A DNA stretch of 64,000 bases, from positions 6,365,701 through 6,429,700 of the forward strand of contig OZ014422.1 of assembly GCA_963965975.1 (NCBI GenBank). The letters are read 5' to 3'. The DNA is from Xestospongia bergquistia. Lineage: Eukaryota; Porifera; Demospongiae; Haplosclerida; Petrosiidae. Each line of letters starts with the position of its first letter. Position 1 is the stretch's first letter. The notes below the pieces were generated by a model, which saw only the letters and a program-made list of their open reading frames with translations, was not told where the DNA came from and made no database searches. Shown piece after piece: positions 33,601-44,085 of the stretch. A program made the translations under genes and the position numbers.

Positions 33601-36304
33601 AGGTAAGCTTTAGTACTGTTAATAGTACATACCATTTATGGTTATGTTCTATAGCTACTCATAAAGTATTACTAGAGAAACAAGAAGAGATTGAGAAGTT
33701 GACCAGAGAGAAAGAAGGTAAGCTTTAGTACTGTTAATAGTACATACCATATATGGTTATGTTCTATAGCTACTCATAAAGTATTAGTAGAGAAACAAGA
33801 AGAGATCGAGAAGTTGACCAGAGAGAAAGAAGGTAAGCTTTAGTACTGTTAATAGTACATACCATTTATGGTTATGTTCTATAGCTACTCATAAAGTATT
33901 AGTAGAGAAACAAGAAGAGATTGAGAAGTTGACCAGAGAGAAAGAAGGTAAGCTTTAGTACTGTTAATAGTACATACCATATATGGTTATGTTCTATAGC
34001 TACTGATAAAGTATTAGTAGAAAAACAAGAAGAGATTAAGAAGTTGACCAGAGAGAAAGAAGGTAAGCTCTAGTACAAAAGAATTTCAAGGTGATAATGG
34101 TGATAGATTGCTAAGTACGCAATCAATAACTCTTTCATTCTATGATAGATTCTAAAATGGAACTAGAATTGCAAACAAAACTGGGTGGAGCAAAAACATT
34201 AGAAACAGAGCAGTCATCTGTTCAACAGGGAAAAGAAGGCAAGCTGTGTGATACTAAGTTACTTCTGATAATTAATAATATTAGTAAGAGATCTTGAGAA
34301 GAAAGTAAATGATTTAGAAGACAGACTTAAGAAAGTGACAGCTGAAAAAGACCAGAAGACAAAAGAATTGCAAGGTACAATGGTGATAGATTGTTAAGTA
34401 GTCAATAAACTCTTTCAATCTGTTACAGATTCTAATGTGGGACTAGGAATGTTAAAGAAAGTGAGCAGAGCTAAAACACCAGAGACAGAGCAGTACCAAG
34501 TGACATCTGTTCTACAAGGAAAAGAATGTAAGCTCTATAATGTTAAGATAGCCTTCTAATAATTAATAATATTAGTAGACAGACAAGATGAGATAAATCA
34601 GTTGACTAGAGAAAAAGAAGGTATTAAGTTATACTATACTTTTAATAATATGTACAGTACCTATGCTTCTATTAGCCGCTAATAAACTATTAGTAGACAC
34701 ACAAGAAAATTTAGAAATACTGCAGGACAAAGTTTCTAGACTATCTTGGCAACTAAATGAAAAAGAGAACAAACAATTGTTAGAGAACATAAATGGTAAA
34801 AATATAAAGACATTTATAATTGTTTTAGTTCATGGCTTCATGTAAAATAAATATCCATTAGGTCTGAAATCTTGCATGAGAGAAGTAAGTGCTCGGTTCA
34901 GGTCTGAGAATCCCGAGTTTAGTCAAAGACTTGATGAGATAGCAACTGATGAAAAAGAGGAAGTGGGAATATCAGCCACTCCAGGTATATGCATGGTCAT
35001 ATTGTGTATTATTGCCTTAGCTATGTTTTATTTATAACATTAAAATTTATTCAGGCATTTCAGTGATAGCCTTCCTCTGTAAATGGATGCTTCGAATAGA
35101 TTTAAATGCACAACTAGAATTCAAGATCTCAAAACAATAGCCCTCAAACCTTTAATACAGCATATATGAAAACTGACTTACAGGTCAAGGACTTATAAGG
35201 AGCCCATACTCATGGACTACGGAGTATCCTAAGTATTGATTTCAGGCCACATCCTATAGCTAAGCCACTTTTCTCACAAGCATTATTTGTTATAGCATCT
35301 TATTTGCAGGCAAATATCTACTACTTAGCTCACTAAGAAAGATGTATTCAAGTATGAATGAAATTAAATAGTCTTCTGTTAAATTCCTACTTATTGCTGG
35401 TTTTATTCATAGAGTAGTAAACATTTGTAGGTACATGTAGCTTTTTATTAAACAATAAAAATTATACAAAATGTTATTCTCCATACTTGTATGCTAAAAT
35501 TTTCATATAATAGGATACACTGGTGATATTGAGTGGTGTGATGATAGAATTGTTGAACTTAACTTACCAAATAAGGTACAATGTGAAGAAGTAGTCACTA
35601 AATTAAAGGAAGAAAAACAGTTAGGACAAGAATGGAGCATTCGCCTTAAAAAGTCATCTTCTAAAGTTGCTTCAGCAATTATTAGTAACCTCAATGAGTG
35701 TGCAGTGACAACTCTTGATATACGATACACTCCATTGACTAGTTCTTTTATGTCTACACTATCCGACATTCTCAGCGAAAATAAAACATTGAAGAGATTA
35801 GTCTTTTTTGACTCTCCATTTCCTGGTGGTGATATGAAGCAGCTGACTAGAGCTATCTCTACTAACACTACACTTGAGGAGTTAGTCATGGAAAATGTTC
35901 CTGTCACAGATGAAGATGCAACTTACTTGTCCGACATGTTAAAAAATAACGAAACACTAAAGTTACTACGTCTCATTGCATGTAATATCACCGATAATGG
36001 CATTCACAATATACATGAAGGGCTGGTTAAAAATAAAGCAATGACCAGATTGTTCTTCAGTAATAATCCTCAAATCACTTCTGTTAGTACTAATGTAATA
36101 GTAGACCTAATGCGGAATACTAAATTGTTAAAAGAACTACATCTTGCAGCTACTTTACTCAAAGATAAGGACATTGAAACTATTTGTAATGCACTTGTTA
36201 AAGTTGATACAATGGAGATACTGATGTTGTCCAAAAGACATCAGGAGCATTGTCAGACATTAGACTGTTATGATGATATTAAAAGCAAACTTCATTTTTG
36301 GTAA
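30619..36304 (+). CDS. Gene D: Death-CARD-module X-long coiled coil-LRR protein with tandem cassette exons
   Basis: In-frame exons (about 1234 aa): 30619-30802, 30861-30926, 31006-31290, 31348-31431, 31662-31943, 31992-32033, 32095-32148, 32197-32879, 32933-33047, 33098-33133, 33181-33255, seven 63 nt cassettes in 33310-34062, 34149-34238, 34285-34374, 34429-34527, 34576-34620, 34676-34795, 34862-34984, 35514-36304. An extra charged N-terminus with a basic patch (SRKRQR) precedes the Death domain (about 95-170, FIPLGLQLGLLQPTLADI). CARD-like: 207-300. Module X: 333-560. Coiled coil: 561-971, including cassettes 636-782. LRRs: 972-1234. The N-terminal half is strongly diverged from A-C, while from exon 34285 onward it is nearly identical to A and C: a chimera. 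One intron (34239-34284) appears to use a GC donor. The penultimate exon has a TAA if the usual acceptor is used, but a downstream in-frame acceptor at 34860-34861 avoids it. Exon calls are by eye. Confidence 0.77.
33310..34062 (+). repeat. Seven-copy tandem exon array, 115 bp period (63 nt exon + 52 nt intron)
   Basis: Exons 33310-33372, 33425-33487, 33540-33602, 33655-33717, 33770-33832, 33885-33947 and 34000-34062 repeat at exactly 115 bp. Each starts CTACT and ends GAAG before GTAAGC; introns begin GTAAGCTTTAGTAC and end TTCTATAG. Each exon is phase 1-1 and adds 21 residues (ATDKVLLEKQEEIEK then LTREKE), three heptads of charged helix. Copies differ by only a few bases: Asp/His at residue 3, Leu/Val at residue 7, one Glu to Lys in the last copy, one in the first. 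Introns are as alike as exons, which points to very recent unequal exchange. Confidence 0.92.
34985..35513 (+). other. 529 nt intron before the LRR exon of gene D
   Basis: Closely related to the matching introns of A and C, supporting a block transfer of the 3' half of the gene. No gene seen. Confidence 0.55.
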
Positions 36305-38380
36305 TATAACAGACTCTGAAACAATACACATACAATAGCTATTGTCTGTATAACACACAACACATTGTTACTAACATTGTGGATTTTGTTTTTTTTTAAT
36401 TGGTAGCTATGATTTTACTTTTTACTTTAGTTTTTAGTTTTTTAGAGATATTTAGGATCTTTATTTTATGTAACAGTTGTTTTGTTGTTCTAAACTTTAA
36501 TTATGAGTTTCCTCGTTGTTATACTTGCATTTCCTTTCTTTTCATTAAAACCTTTCTATTTAACCTTTTGTATCTATTTGTTAAAGGTCATACCAAATTT
36601 AATATCCAAATGTTAACTCTGTGTCAGCTGTTGAATAATCTCAAATGTTCTTACTGACATCTAGGATTTTACTACTAGTGTCTGTTATTATAATCCTATT
36701 GTATGAACCCTTGAATGGCGTGTCTGATGAATAATTCTGAAATTAATGTTTACTAGTTAATGTATTGAATGTACTGTCAATCATTGGCTCATTCTCCATA
36801 ACTAAACATTGGATGTTATCATACTGTAGTTCTCTTGTTGGCTTGTTTTCTGGTATTCTTCATGGCATCTAAATTATTTGACTTTGTTTTCTGATGTTAC
36901 CATCTTCTATGGTTGCAATGATGACACTGGTACTATAATATTAGTACTACTGTCTAGCCAGTCTTAGTAATGGGATAATCTTTCATTTTTTAGTTTTTAT
37001 CTTATTAAACTACCTTCTCTTTTAGTTGATAATTTATATTACCATTTGCACAATTATTTTATTTCATTCTCTTATTATGATAGAGCAGATTCATACATAT
37101 TCCTTACTCTCAGACTGGCTCGTTACGTTTTGTTGCAAATTAAAGTTATAGTTATCAAATATTATTATTAGTTAACAAAACCCCTTCATTTCATGGGTTG
37201 TGGTTCATATGGTGTGGGAGGTCAGTAACTATGACATATTTAAGCTAGCCCCACATTCCTAAGAAAACCATATCATAGGCATTCGTGACACTTACTCAAA
37301 TGGTTATTAAATGTGATTTCAATAGGCTTTAATGCAGATGAGGGTGGTTTAAGATTCTTGGCATTTATCAGTCTGTTAATGACAAAGTTCATTTTCTGGT
37401 AACAGTTTTGGTATTTAGTCTTTTTTATTTTGGTTTTAATTTTATTTGATCACCTTTCTTACATACTTTCTTTCTTTTCTTTCTCTCTTGTAGCTCTATT
37501 CTCACTCTATTATTACAAGTTTGTTCTTTCAATTTATTAATAGTTAATAACACTATTCAGTCTATGGGGTGTGGTACAAATCATAACGCGGGAGATTAGT
37601 ACTATATGTCTCATAGTTTAGTATTCTCAAGGAGATACACAAGAATCTTTGAAACTTATTTACCAAAATTTTATTTCACAAGACAAACTTAACCATCACA
37701 TCAAGATATTAATATGGTGCAATGATGGTTGCTCTCAAGAACTAAAAGTTATTGGTATTCAACATACCACTTCTAACTGCAGTGAAGTACTGCTGTTAAC
37801 AAGGAACATTTCCTTTTAAATAACCTGCCCTCATTTTGGCATTTCTAAAACAATTTAACTGTACTAGTGTTCTTTTGTGTTCTTGTGGTGTTTGTTTAAA
37901 GCCAAATTGTCTTTCATTTCTTAGTAGGGAAGAAAGTTGAGTATGAGGACAATGTTGTCTTGACTGCTTTCAATTTCTAAGTATTTCCACATACAAACTA
38001 AAGTTGGAGAACCATTAAAATCACTTAAAGATGGCCTCCATTGCAAACCCTACAACAACAACTCCAACTCAGATTGTCCCCTTTATATCTTTACTCCTGA
38101 ATTTGTTTTTACAAATATGTGTATCCTCATCAAAATCTTGTCATAATGCAGAGATACTAACTTTACATCATTAGGTCATTTGTGGTGCTCTTATGTTACT
38201 GAGCATAAATTAAATGTAGGTCACAGCATATGGAAAATTAAAACAGATGATTTCATATGTCCAGCAACAACAGCTAATTACTACTAGTGAAAAAGACAGT
38301 CAAATTTTCCCTGAATTTTATTCTTATTTATGAACATAATTGGCCTAGAAGCACAACAAAACCATGACATCAAATACCAA
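36305..38380. other. Gene-poor AT-rich region downstream of gene D
   Basis: 36305-36650 is the 3' flank shared with gene C. The rest shows no recognisable gene. A diverged direct repeat (TGGGTTGTGGTTCATATGGTG near 37192, split as TGGGTTGTGG and TTCATATGGTG; TGGGGTGTGGTACAAATCAT near 37564) lies about 372 bp apart, possibly old repeat ends. Confidence 0.5.
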
Positions 38381-38388
38381 TTGGAAAG

Positions 38389-38789
38389 ATGGTACCTTCT
38401 ACCACTAATACTGAGTCTTCATTATCAATATGGAATAATGGGTTTGGTGGTGTAAACATGTCATCTGAACCACCTACTGAGTTTGATTTGTTGCAACATC
38501 TAATTATTGAGTCAAAGTGATTAGAGTAGGTGCTGTTTCTGATGCTCAAGACTTAAATTATCTCTTAAATCCACATGCTAAGAACATTGAAGATGATAAT
38601 AAGCATCTCCAAAAGATTCTTCCTCGATTCCGTCAAGCAATAAATAAAGGTGGTAGAGCCATGCATGGTTTGAAAGTAATCATTACATTAACTTCTACCA
38701 AGTGCTCCATTTCAAAGCAAATATGGACCAAGTTTTGGGAGTCTGAAAAGGTCAGAGTCCATGCAGCCAATTTTGGGGTTGATTGTTGA
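38389..38789 (+). pseudogene. Orphan, probably broken coding fragment
   Basis: Two short plus-strand frames abut: 38389-38520 (ATG start, contains NGFGGVNMSSEPPTEFDLLQ) and 38517-38789 (non-ATG, contains DAQDLNYLLNPHAKNI and LPRFRQAINKGGRAMHGLKV). Amino-acid composition of both looks protein-like, and the second overlaps the stop of the first in another frame, as if one frameshift split a gene. I do not recognise the family. It might be a transposon or a gene remnant. Confidence 0.35.
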
Positions 38790-38848
38790 AGCACTGGTAG
38801 ATGTGAATGAGTTGTCATTCTTACCTCTTGTTTGTTTGCTAACCCTCA

Positions 38849-39006
38849 GAGAAACAAGAAGAGATTGAGAAGTTGACCAGAGAGAAAAAAGGTAAGCTTT
38901 AGTACTATTAGTAGTACACACCATATATGGTTATGTTCTATAGCTACTGATAAAGTATTAGTAGAGAAACAAGAAGAGATTGAGAAGTTGACCAGAGAGA
39001 GAAAAG
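38849..39006 (+). repeat. Detached copy of gene D cassette exons (1.7 units)
   Basis: 38849-38891 is the 3' 43 nt of a cassette exon, 38892-38943 a 52 nt intron, and 38944-39006 a complete 63 nt cassette, followed by GTAAGC. The 115 bp period is kept. It lies about 4.8 kb past the array, outside gene D, directly upstream of the DegT pseudogene, and so marks a duplication or rearrangement joint. Confidence 0.88.
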
Positions 39007-39175
39007 GTAAGCTAAAGTATTGAGGCACTTTATCCACTAAGGATTCCTATATTGCTTATTCATTTCATATGTATACTCACCCTCATCTCACTTTACAACG
39101 ACAATTTGGTAGTCCAGGTTACATGTATCCTGGTTTTATACAATCTTGGCTTGATTGTCCTTAAATTGTTGTTAT

Positions 39176-39988
39176 AGTTGATACAGTTATTAATATTGGT
39201 TCAAAGCCTGTATTTGTTGATTGTGAAGAAGGAGAATTCATTCATTCAGTTACAGAAAGTCAGAAAAAAATAACTTTAAAATCACAAGCATTAATAGTTA
39301 CTCATACATATGGTATTGCTGCAAATTGTGAAGAACTTGTGTCATTTTGTAAGGAAAAGAGTTTAGTGTTCATAGAAGACATTGCTGATGCAATTGGTAC
39401 TGACTACAAAGGAAAAATGGTTGAGATATTTGGTGATTTTGTTTGTGGCAGTTTGTATGCTAATAAAACCATTCCATCTGGAGATGGAGGGTTTATTCTG
39501 AATACCGAGAAAACTGATTTTAACATAATGGATGATGCTGATAGTTGTGTCAATCATGGCTTTACCAAGAAGTACCACTTCCTACATTTCGATCATTCTA
39601 CTAACTACAAGATATCAGGCTTAGAAGCAGCATTTGCACTTCCAGCTGTAACTTAAAATACCAAATGTCATGGAAGATCGTACACAAATTTCAAATCTAT
39701 ATTGCAAATATTTAGATGAAGTGCCTGGCCTCAAACTGATGCCCAGGAACCCCAATATAGTAGAGATGCACCTTGGATGTTTGGAGCCATGGTAAAATCT
39801 ATATTATTTGTAATAAATTAGCTGAGCAAGGAATTAAAACTCGAGGTTTCTTCTTTTCTCTTCATCTTCAACCAATGATGCTTGGTCCAACCAATGGGAA
39901 GATTGCTGAACTTCCCAACTCAGAGAAGATTTGTACAACTGATTTTTATTTACCAACATATTACAATTTAACAAAGAAGTCACTATAA
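39176..39988 (+). pseudogene. Decayed copy of the DegT-type aminotransferase
   Basis: It matches residues about 113 onward of the intact gene at 4641-5828; the first 110 or so residues are missing. The first part is open, from the GSKPVFVDCEEG region through SLYANKTIPSGDGG (catalytic Lys kept), to an in-frame TAA at 39654-39656 replacing a Gln codon. A frameshift follows near 39750 and a small deletion near 39800, then KLAEQGIKTRGFFF to the end (39988). Convergent with GT3, as the intact gene is with GT2. Not expected to make a working enzyme. Confidence 0.9.
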
Positions 39989-40618
39989 CCTATATTACAA
40001 CCCTCAATGACATCTAGGTCCTTTGTTTCTGTAATGTTAGTTGTAAATAAATTGTTCTATTTGTTGGCAAATAACATTACCTAGAATATACTTAACCCCC
40101 CAACCACTCACTTACTATTCATCATTATTAGGCTTAGCTTAATCCCACCCCTTTATTTACTATTCATCATAATTAGGTTAAAATTCTTTTAACAAGTGAA
40201 TCCTTTCACTTACTATTCATCGTATTGGGTTACTATTAATAGTAAGTGAAGGGATTTAGGGAATCCCTTTATTTACTATTCGTCATGTTTGGGTTACTGT
40301 TAATAGTAAATGAAAGGATTCACTTGCTAAACCAATTTTAAACTCTCTAACCCAATAATGATGAGTAGTAGTAAAGGGATTCATTTGCTAAACCAATTTT
40401 CATCATTCTTTGGGTTGGTTGCTTAAAATGTCTTTAATAAATGAAAAATGTTGTCGATGGTGTATTTATTCAGAAAAGAACTGTTGACTTATAGCTAATA
40501 TAAACATTGTGCTAATAAGTCCTATTTTAATGTGTTCCTACTAGGTGTGTTCATGGCTACAAGAAGATGTATGTACATGTATAGAGAGTTAGTTCCTTAA
40601 TGTAACTAATTGTTCTTA
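39989..40618. repeat. Spacer with nested short hairpins
   Basis: Between about 40105 and 40400, units such as TTTACTATTCATCATAATTAGG occur several times in both orientations (written here in part: TTTACTATTCATC), including CTTACTATTCATCG with ACTATTAATAGTAAGTG. They can fold into stems and resemble a decayed foldback element. No gene seen. Confidence 0.55.
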
Positions 40619-42433
40619 CTACACTAGGGGCGTGCTAGCAGGCCATCCATGCCTCATGTGATAAATGTACATGTTTGTCTGCTGCTCTTTGACTTTTTGT
40701 TGCCGACTGAGAGCTTTTTCTGGGTCCCATGTACAATCAGTAAGTTGAAAAATATCACCACCTTGTATCTTCCATATAGGAACTTTGAGATGATGAGAGA
40801 GAACAAATGACAACCAATAATCATCAACTAAGATAAAATCAGGAGTAGGCAAATCATAGACACTTGCTTCAAGGAGGAGCTGTCTTGGAAAAAGGCTAAT
40901 CATTCCATGTATAAAGTGAATCTATGGATAATGTAACAGTTAAATGATCTATATTTAAAGACTGCCTACCTGTCGATCAGGCTGATCTTGGTCAAAGAAT
41001 ATTTTGTTGTATTCGTCATCTGGTTTTTCCCAAAACTCTTGAGGCTCCTGTTCATTAACTTTATAAGATCCAAACAGATGTCCTCGACAACAGAGAGCAA
41101 CTCTAGGACCATATTCTTTGTATTTTGACATAAACTTGGATATGTAGCTAGGATTGGGGATTACATCATCATCACATACTAGTAGGAGGTCACTCCTCAT
41201 TAATTTGGCAACAGCCAGCCTAACAATGCAATAATAGTTTTCTGAGGACTGAATCAAACGGATATTTAACTCTTTCATGAAAGGTGCTGTAATAGATGCT
41301 ACCTCTTCTTGTGTATCATGATTATTGTTCCAAATAATAACCTCAAATATGCCAGAAAAATCTTGATTTTTAAAGCATTCTAGTTGACGCTTCAGATTGT
41401 AAACCCTCTTGTAAGAACAAATGACAACAGAGACATCAAACTGAGGGAAATGTGTTTTATTAGGATCCCTTTGTTGAGAATGAGGGAGAGGAAGAGATCG
41501 ATAGATTGCTGTGTTGGTCAAACTGTTTAAGAAGTTTTCTCCTGTTAATTTACCTTTAATAGGTAAAGACTGCAAATATGTGGTTGCTGCTATGAGCTTA
41601 GCTTTATTATGTAAAATATCAGCTGCTTCTTCAATGGTGTCATAAAATAGTGGATAGTTAACACCAAGGTACTCTTCTAGGCCGGGAAGACGATTCACAA
41701 CAACTGGAGTGTTTCTTCCAATGCATTCAATAACTGTAGTGTTGATGGTAGAATCGTAAAGATTGAGAAAGACAATACTAGAACTCAGCAAATCATCATA
41801 TTCTTCATCTGTCAACCTTTCTTTAACAACAACTGTATCATTTACAGCTAATGCAACTTTATGCCTGTTTAAATCGTACAGATCTTGAAAATCTACATGT
41901 GGAGGTTTGAGTAGAATCTTCTGATAATCGTCTGGTACCTTCAAATCGTAGATTGCTTGGTAATTTCTAAGAAACATGCCAACATTTACAATTCTCTTAG
42001 ATAGATCAAAAGAGGCCCAATTGAAAAATTTGCCATCAGGAAATGGAGTTATTGGATAAAAGACCTTAGCGACAGGGATATTTCCTTCCAACATCTTTTC
42101 TAGGTAGTCCTGGACAACACAGGATATAGAAAAGAGACCTTGACAATATGGTAATGACTTCACAAAGTATTCATTGATTACCAGACGCTCAAGGTCAGGG
42201 TAGTTGGGCAAGTTACTACGAGGTACATGATGCACAAACCCAATCCAAGGCTCTTTAAGTACTTCTTGTCTCTGGACAAACTCTTCTAGTGCACTGATAC
42301 ACAGTACACCATCATCAGCAACAAGATGCTTTAATTGTTTGAGTACATATCCCCAGCCACCTCTATGATACCAACTTGTAAGATATTGAGGATCCTCAAG
42401 CTTTATTTTGCAGCAGCATCTGCTTTTATCCAT
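40619..42433 (-). CDS. GT3: double-domain glycosyltransferase, two exons
   Basis: Exons 40970-42433 and 40619-40921, around a 48 nt phase-0 intron, encode about 588 aa from MDKSRCCCKIKLEDPQ. The frame continues 16 codons upstream to an ATG at 42481, but the internal ATG matches the start of GT2. Very similar to GT2 throughout: GT-B-like half with ECIGRNTPVVVNRLPGLEEY; GT-A-like half opening VSVVICSYKRVYNL with the DDD motif (LLVCDDDVIPNPSY); last exon with LVDDYWLSFVLSHHLKVPIW. No signal peptide or membrane helix. It lies convergent with the DegT pseudogene, so the DegT/GT pair was copied as a unit. GT3 itself is intact. Substrates unknown. Confidence 0.83.
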
Positions 42434-42481
42434 ATAAAATGGTCTGTTAACATGCATAAAATGAATTATAGTGACATGCAT

Positions 42482-43424
42482 TCATAATCTTCTTACCTTG
42501 TCACAGCAAGAAATCTGCACTTGTGTTATCCTGCTTTCAAAAGTGAAAATATTAGGCTTGTCATACATATAGCAGCTGTCTAACTAAAGAGATTCATGTT
42601 TAATTTGCGATTTCCGGACTCCACTTCGATTGATACCGTATCTTCTCTGTTTTGATAAGAACATACTACATTTCTATGGTCATCTGTCACATCACATGAC
42701 TAGTAAAGTGAACTGGCTTCATATATAGTAATTTTGCTTCATGGACGATAGTTTTCAGTACTTTCCTTATAGGAAACTGCATTATCTTCCATATGTCATG
42801 CATTAACTGTACGTGTAACATTATGTACTATGAGTTACTTGTCACTCCTTTTTTGTGGTAAGAATCACTCCTTTTGTAGTAACGATTGTTCACAAACATA
42901 TTCTATTACAACTGCACAGCTGTTATGCTGATTTTTTGTGGCATCATTAAGTCAACTTACTACTACTACATGTAATAGTCATGATAGTAGTAGTATATTA
43001 CACAGAATGTATACATAATTATAATATCTGATGCTGCATATGGTTTCTTGATTCCCTTCTTTATACAATAGCTAGAAGAAAGAACTCCATGGAGTACTAT
43101 ATAAGGAATAGGAAAGAGAAATGTGTCTTTGCCATTTTTATGTGAGTGAAGATCTAGGTCTAGTTTGAAGTTTTGTTTCAATATAGATATGTATTTAGCA
43201 TGATTGTCACCTTCCATGTAGCTCGTCAACTATTTTAAAAATTTAATACAGTCAATTACCATTTCTGATGTATTTAATTTTGAAAATTACTTTTATGAGA
43301 TCTGTGATGAACCTAGTAAGAAATTGAATTAATCCAAATATGTATGATATCAAAAAACTTTAAGAACTAATCCATTTTTAACAGTATCACGTGACATTTC
43401 ACTAAGTATGGGTTATAATACAGT
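42482..43424. other. Upstream region of GT3
   Basis: No gene seen. Near 42856-42960 it carries sequence related to the repeat upstream of GT2 (CACTCCTTTTGTAGTAA, TTTGTGGCATCATTAAGTCA), so the flank belongs to the same repeat family. Confidence 0.5.
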
Positions 43425-44085
43425 ATTGATAACATCATTATTGCCAAATGGTATACATGGCTGTACATGTCCATTCCACCAGTACAATACTTCCGTTATT
43501 TGTAAGAATATTGATTTCTATTTATGATATATAAGTTATACACATAATATTACCTACATATGTTGTCTAAGTCACTCCTTTTTATAGTAAAGGATGGATT
43601 GTAACCTTTGATAACATCATTATATGGCCGTACATGTCCATCCCACCAGTACAATACTCTGTTGTTTGTAAAAATTTTCTATATGTGATATATAAGTTAT
43701 ACAAGTTTTTATAGTAAAGGATGGATTGTAACCTTTGATAACACAATTATATGGCTGTACATATCCATCCCACCTGTACAATACTCTGTTGTTTGTATAA
43801 AGTTTGTTTTCTATGTGTGATATATAAGTTATACATGTAATATTACCAACATCAGTTGGCTAAGTCAATCTTTTTGTTATAGTAAAGGCAGATTGTAACC
43901 TTTGATAACACCATTATTTCCAAATGGTGTATATGGTATACATGTCCATTCCACCAGTACAATACCTCTGTTGTTTGTATAAAGTTTGTTTTCTATGTGA
44001 TATATAAGTTATACACGTAACATTACCTACATCAGTTGGCTAAGTCACTCTTTTTTAAAGTAAAGGATGGATTGTAACCTTACTG
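43425..44085. repeat. Tandem repeat of about 125-185 bp, four copies
   Basis: Units begin near TTGATAACA(T/C)CATTAT at about 43427, 43607, 43733 and 43897. Each contains TCCAcCCCACCAGTACAATAC-like sequence (CCACCAGTACAATAC), GATATATAAGTTATACA and, between units, TATAGTAAAGGATGGATTG. Length differences are due to internal deletions. It lies 1-1.6 kb upstream of GT3. Confidence 0.75.

Noticed and set aside
33310-34062. CRISPR-like array
   Set aside because: The 115 bp units are near-identical throughout, with splice sites at fixed points and an open in-frame exon; there are no unique spacers.
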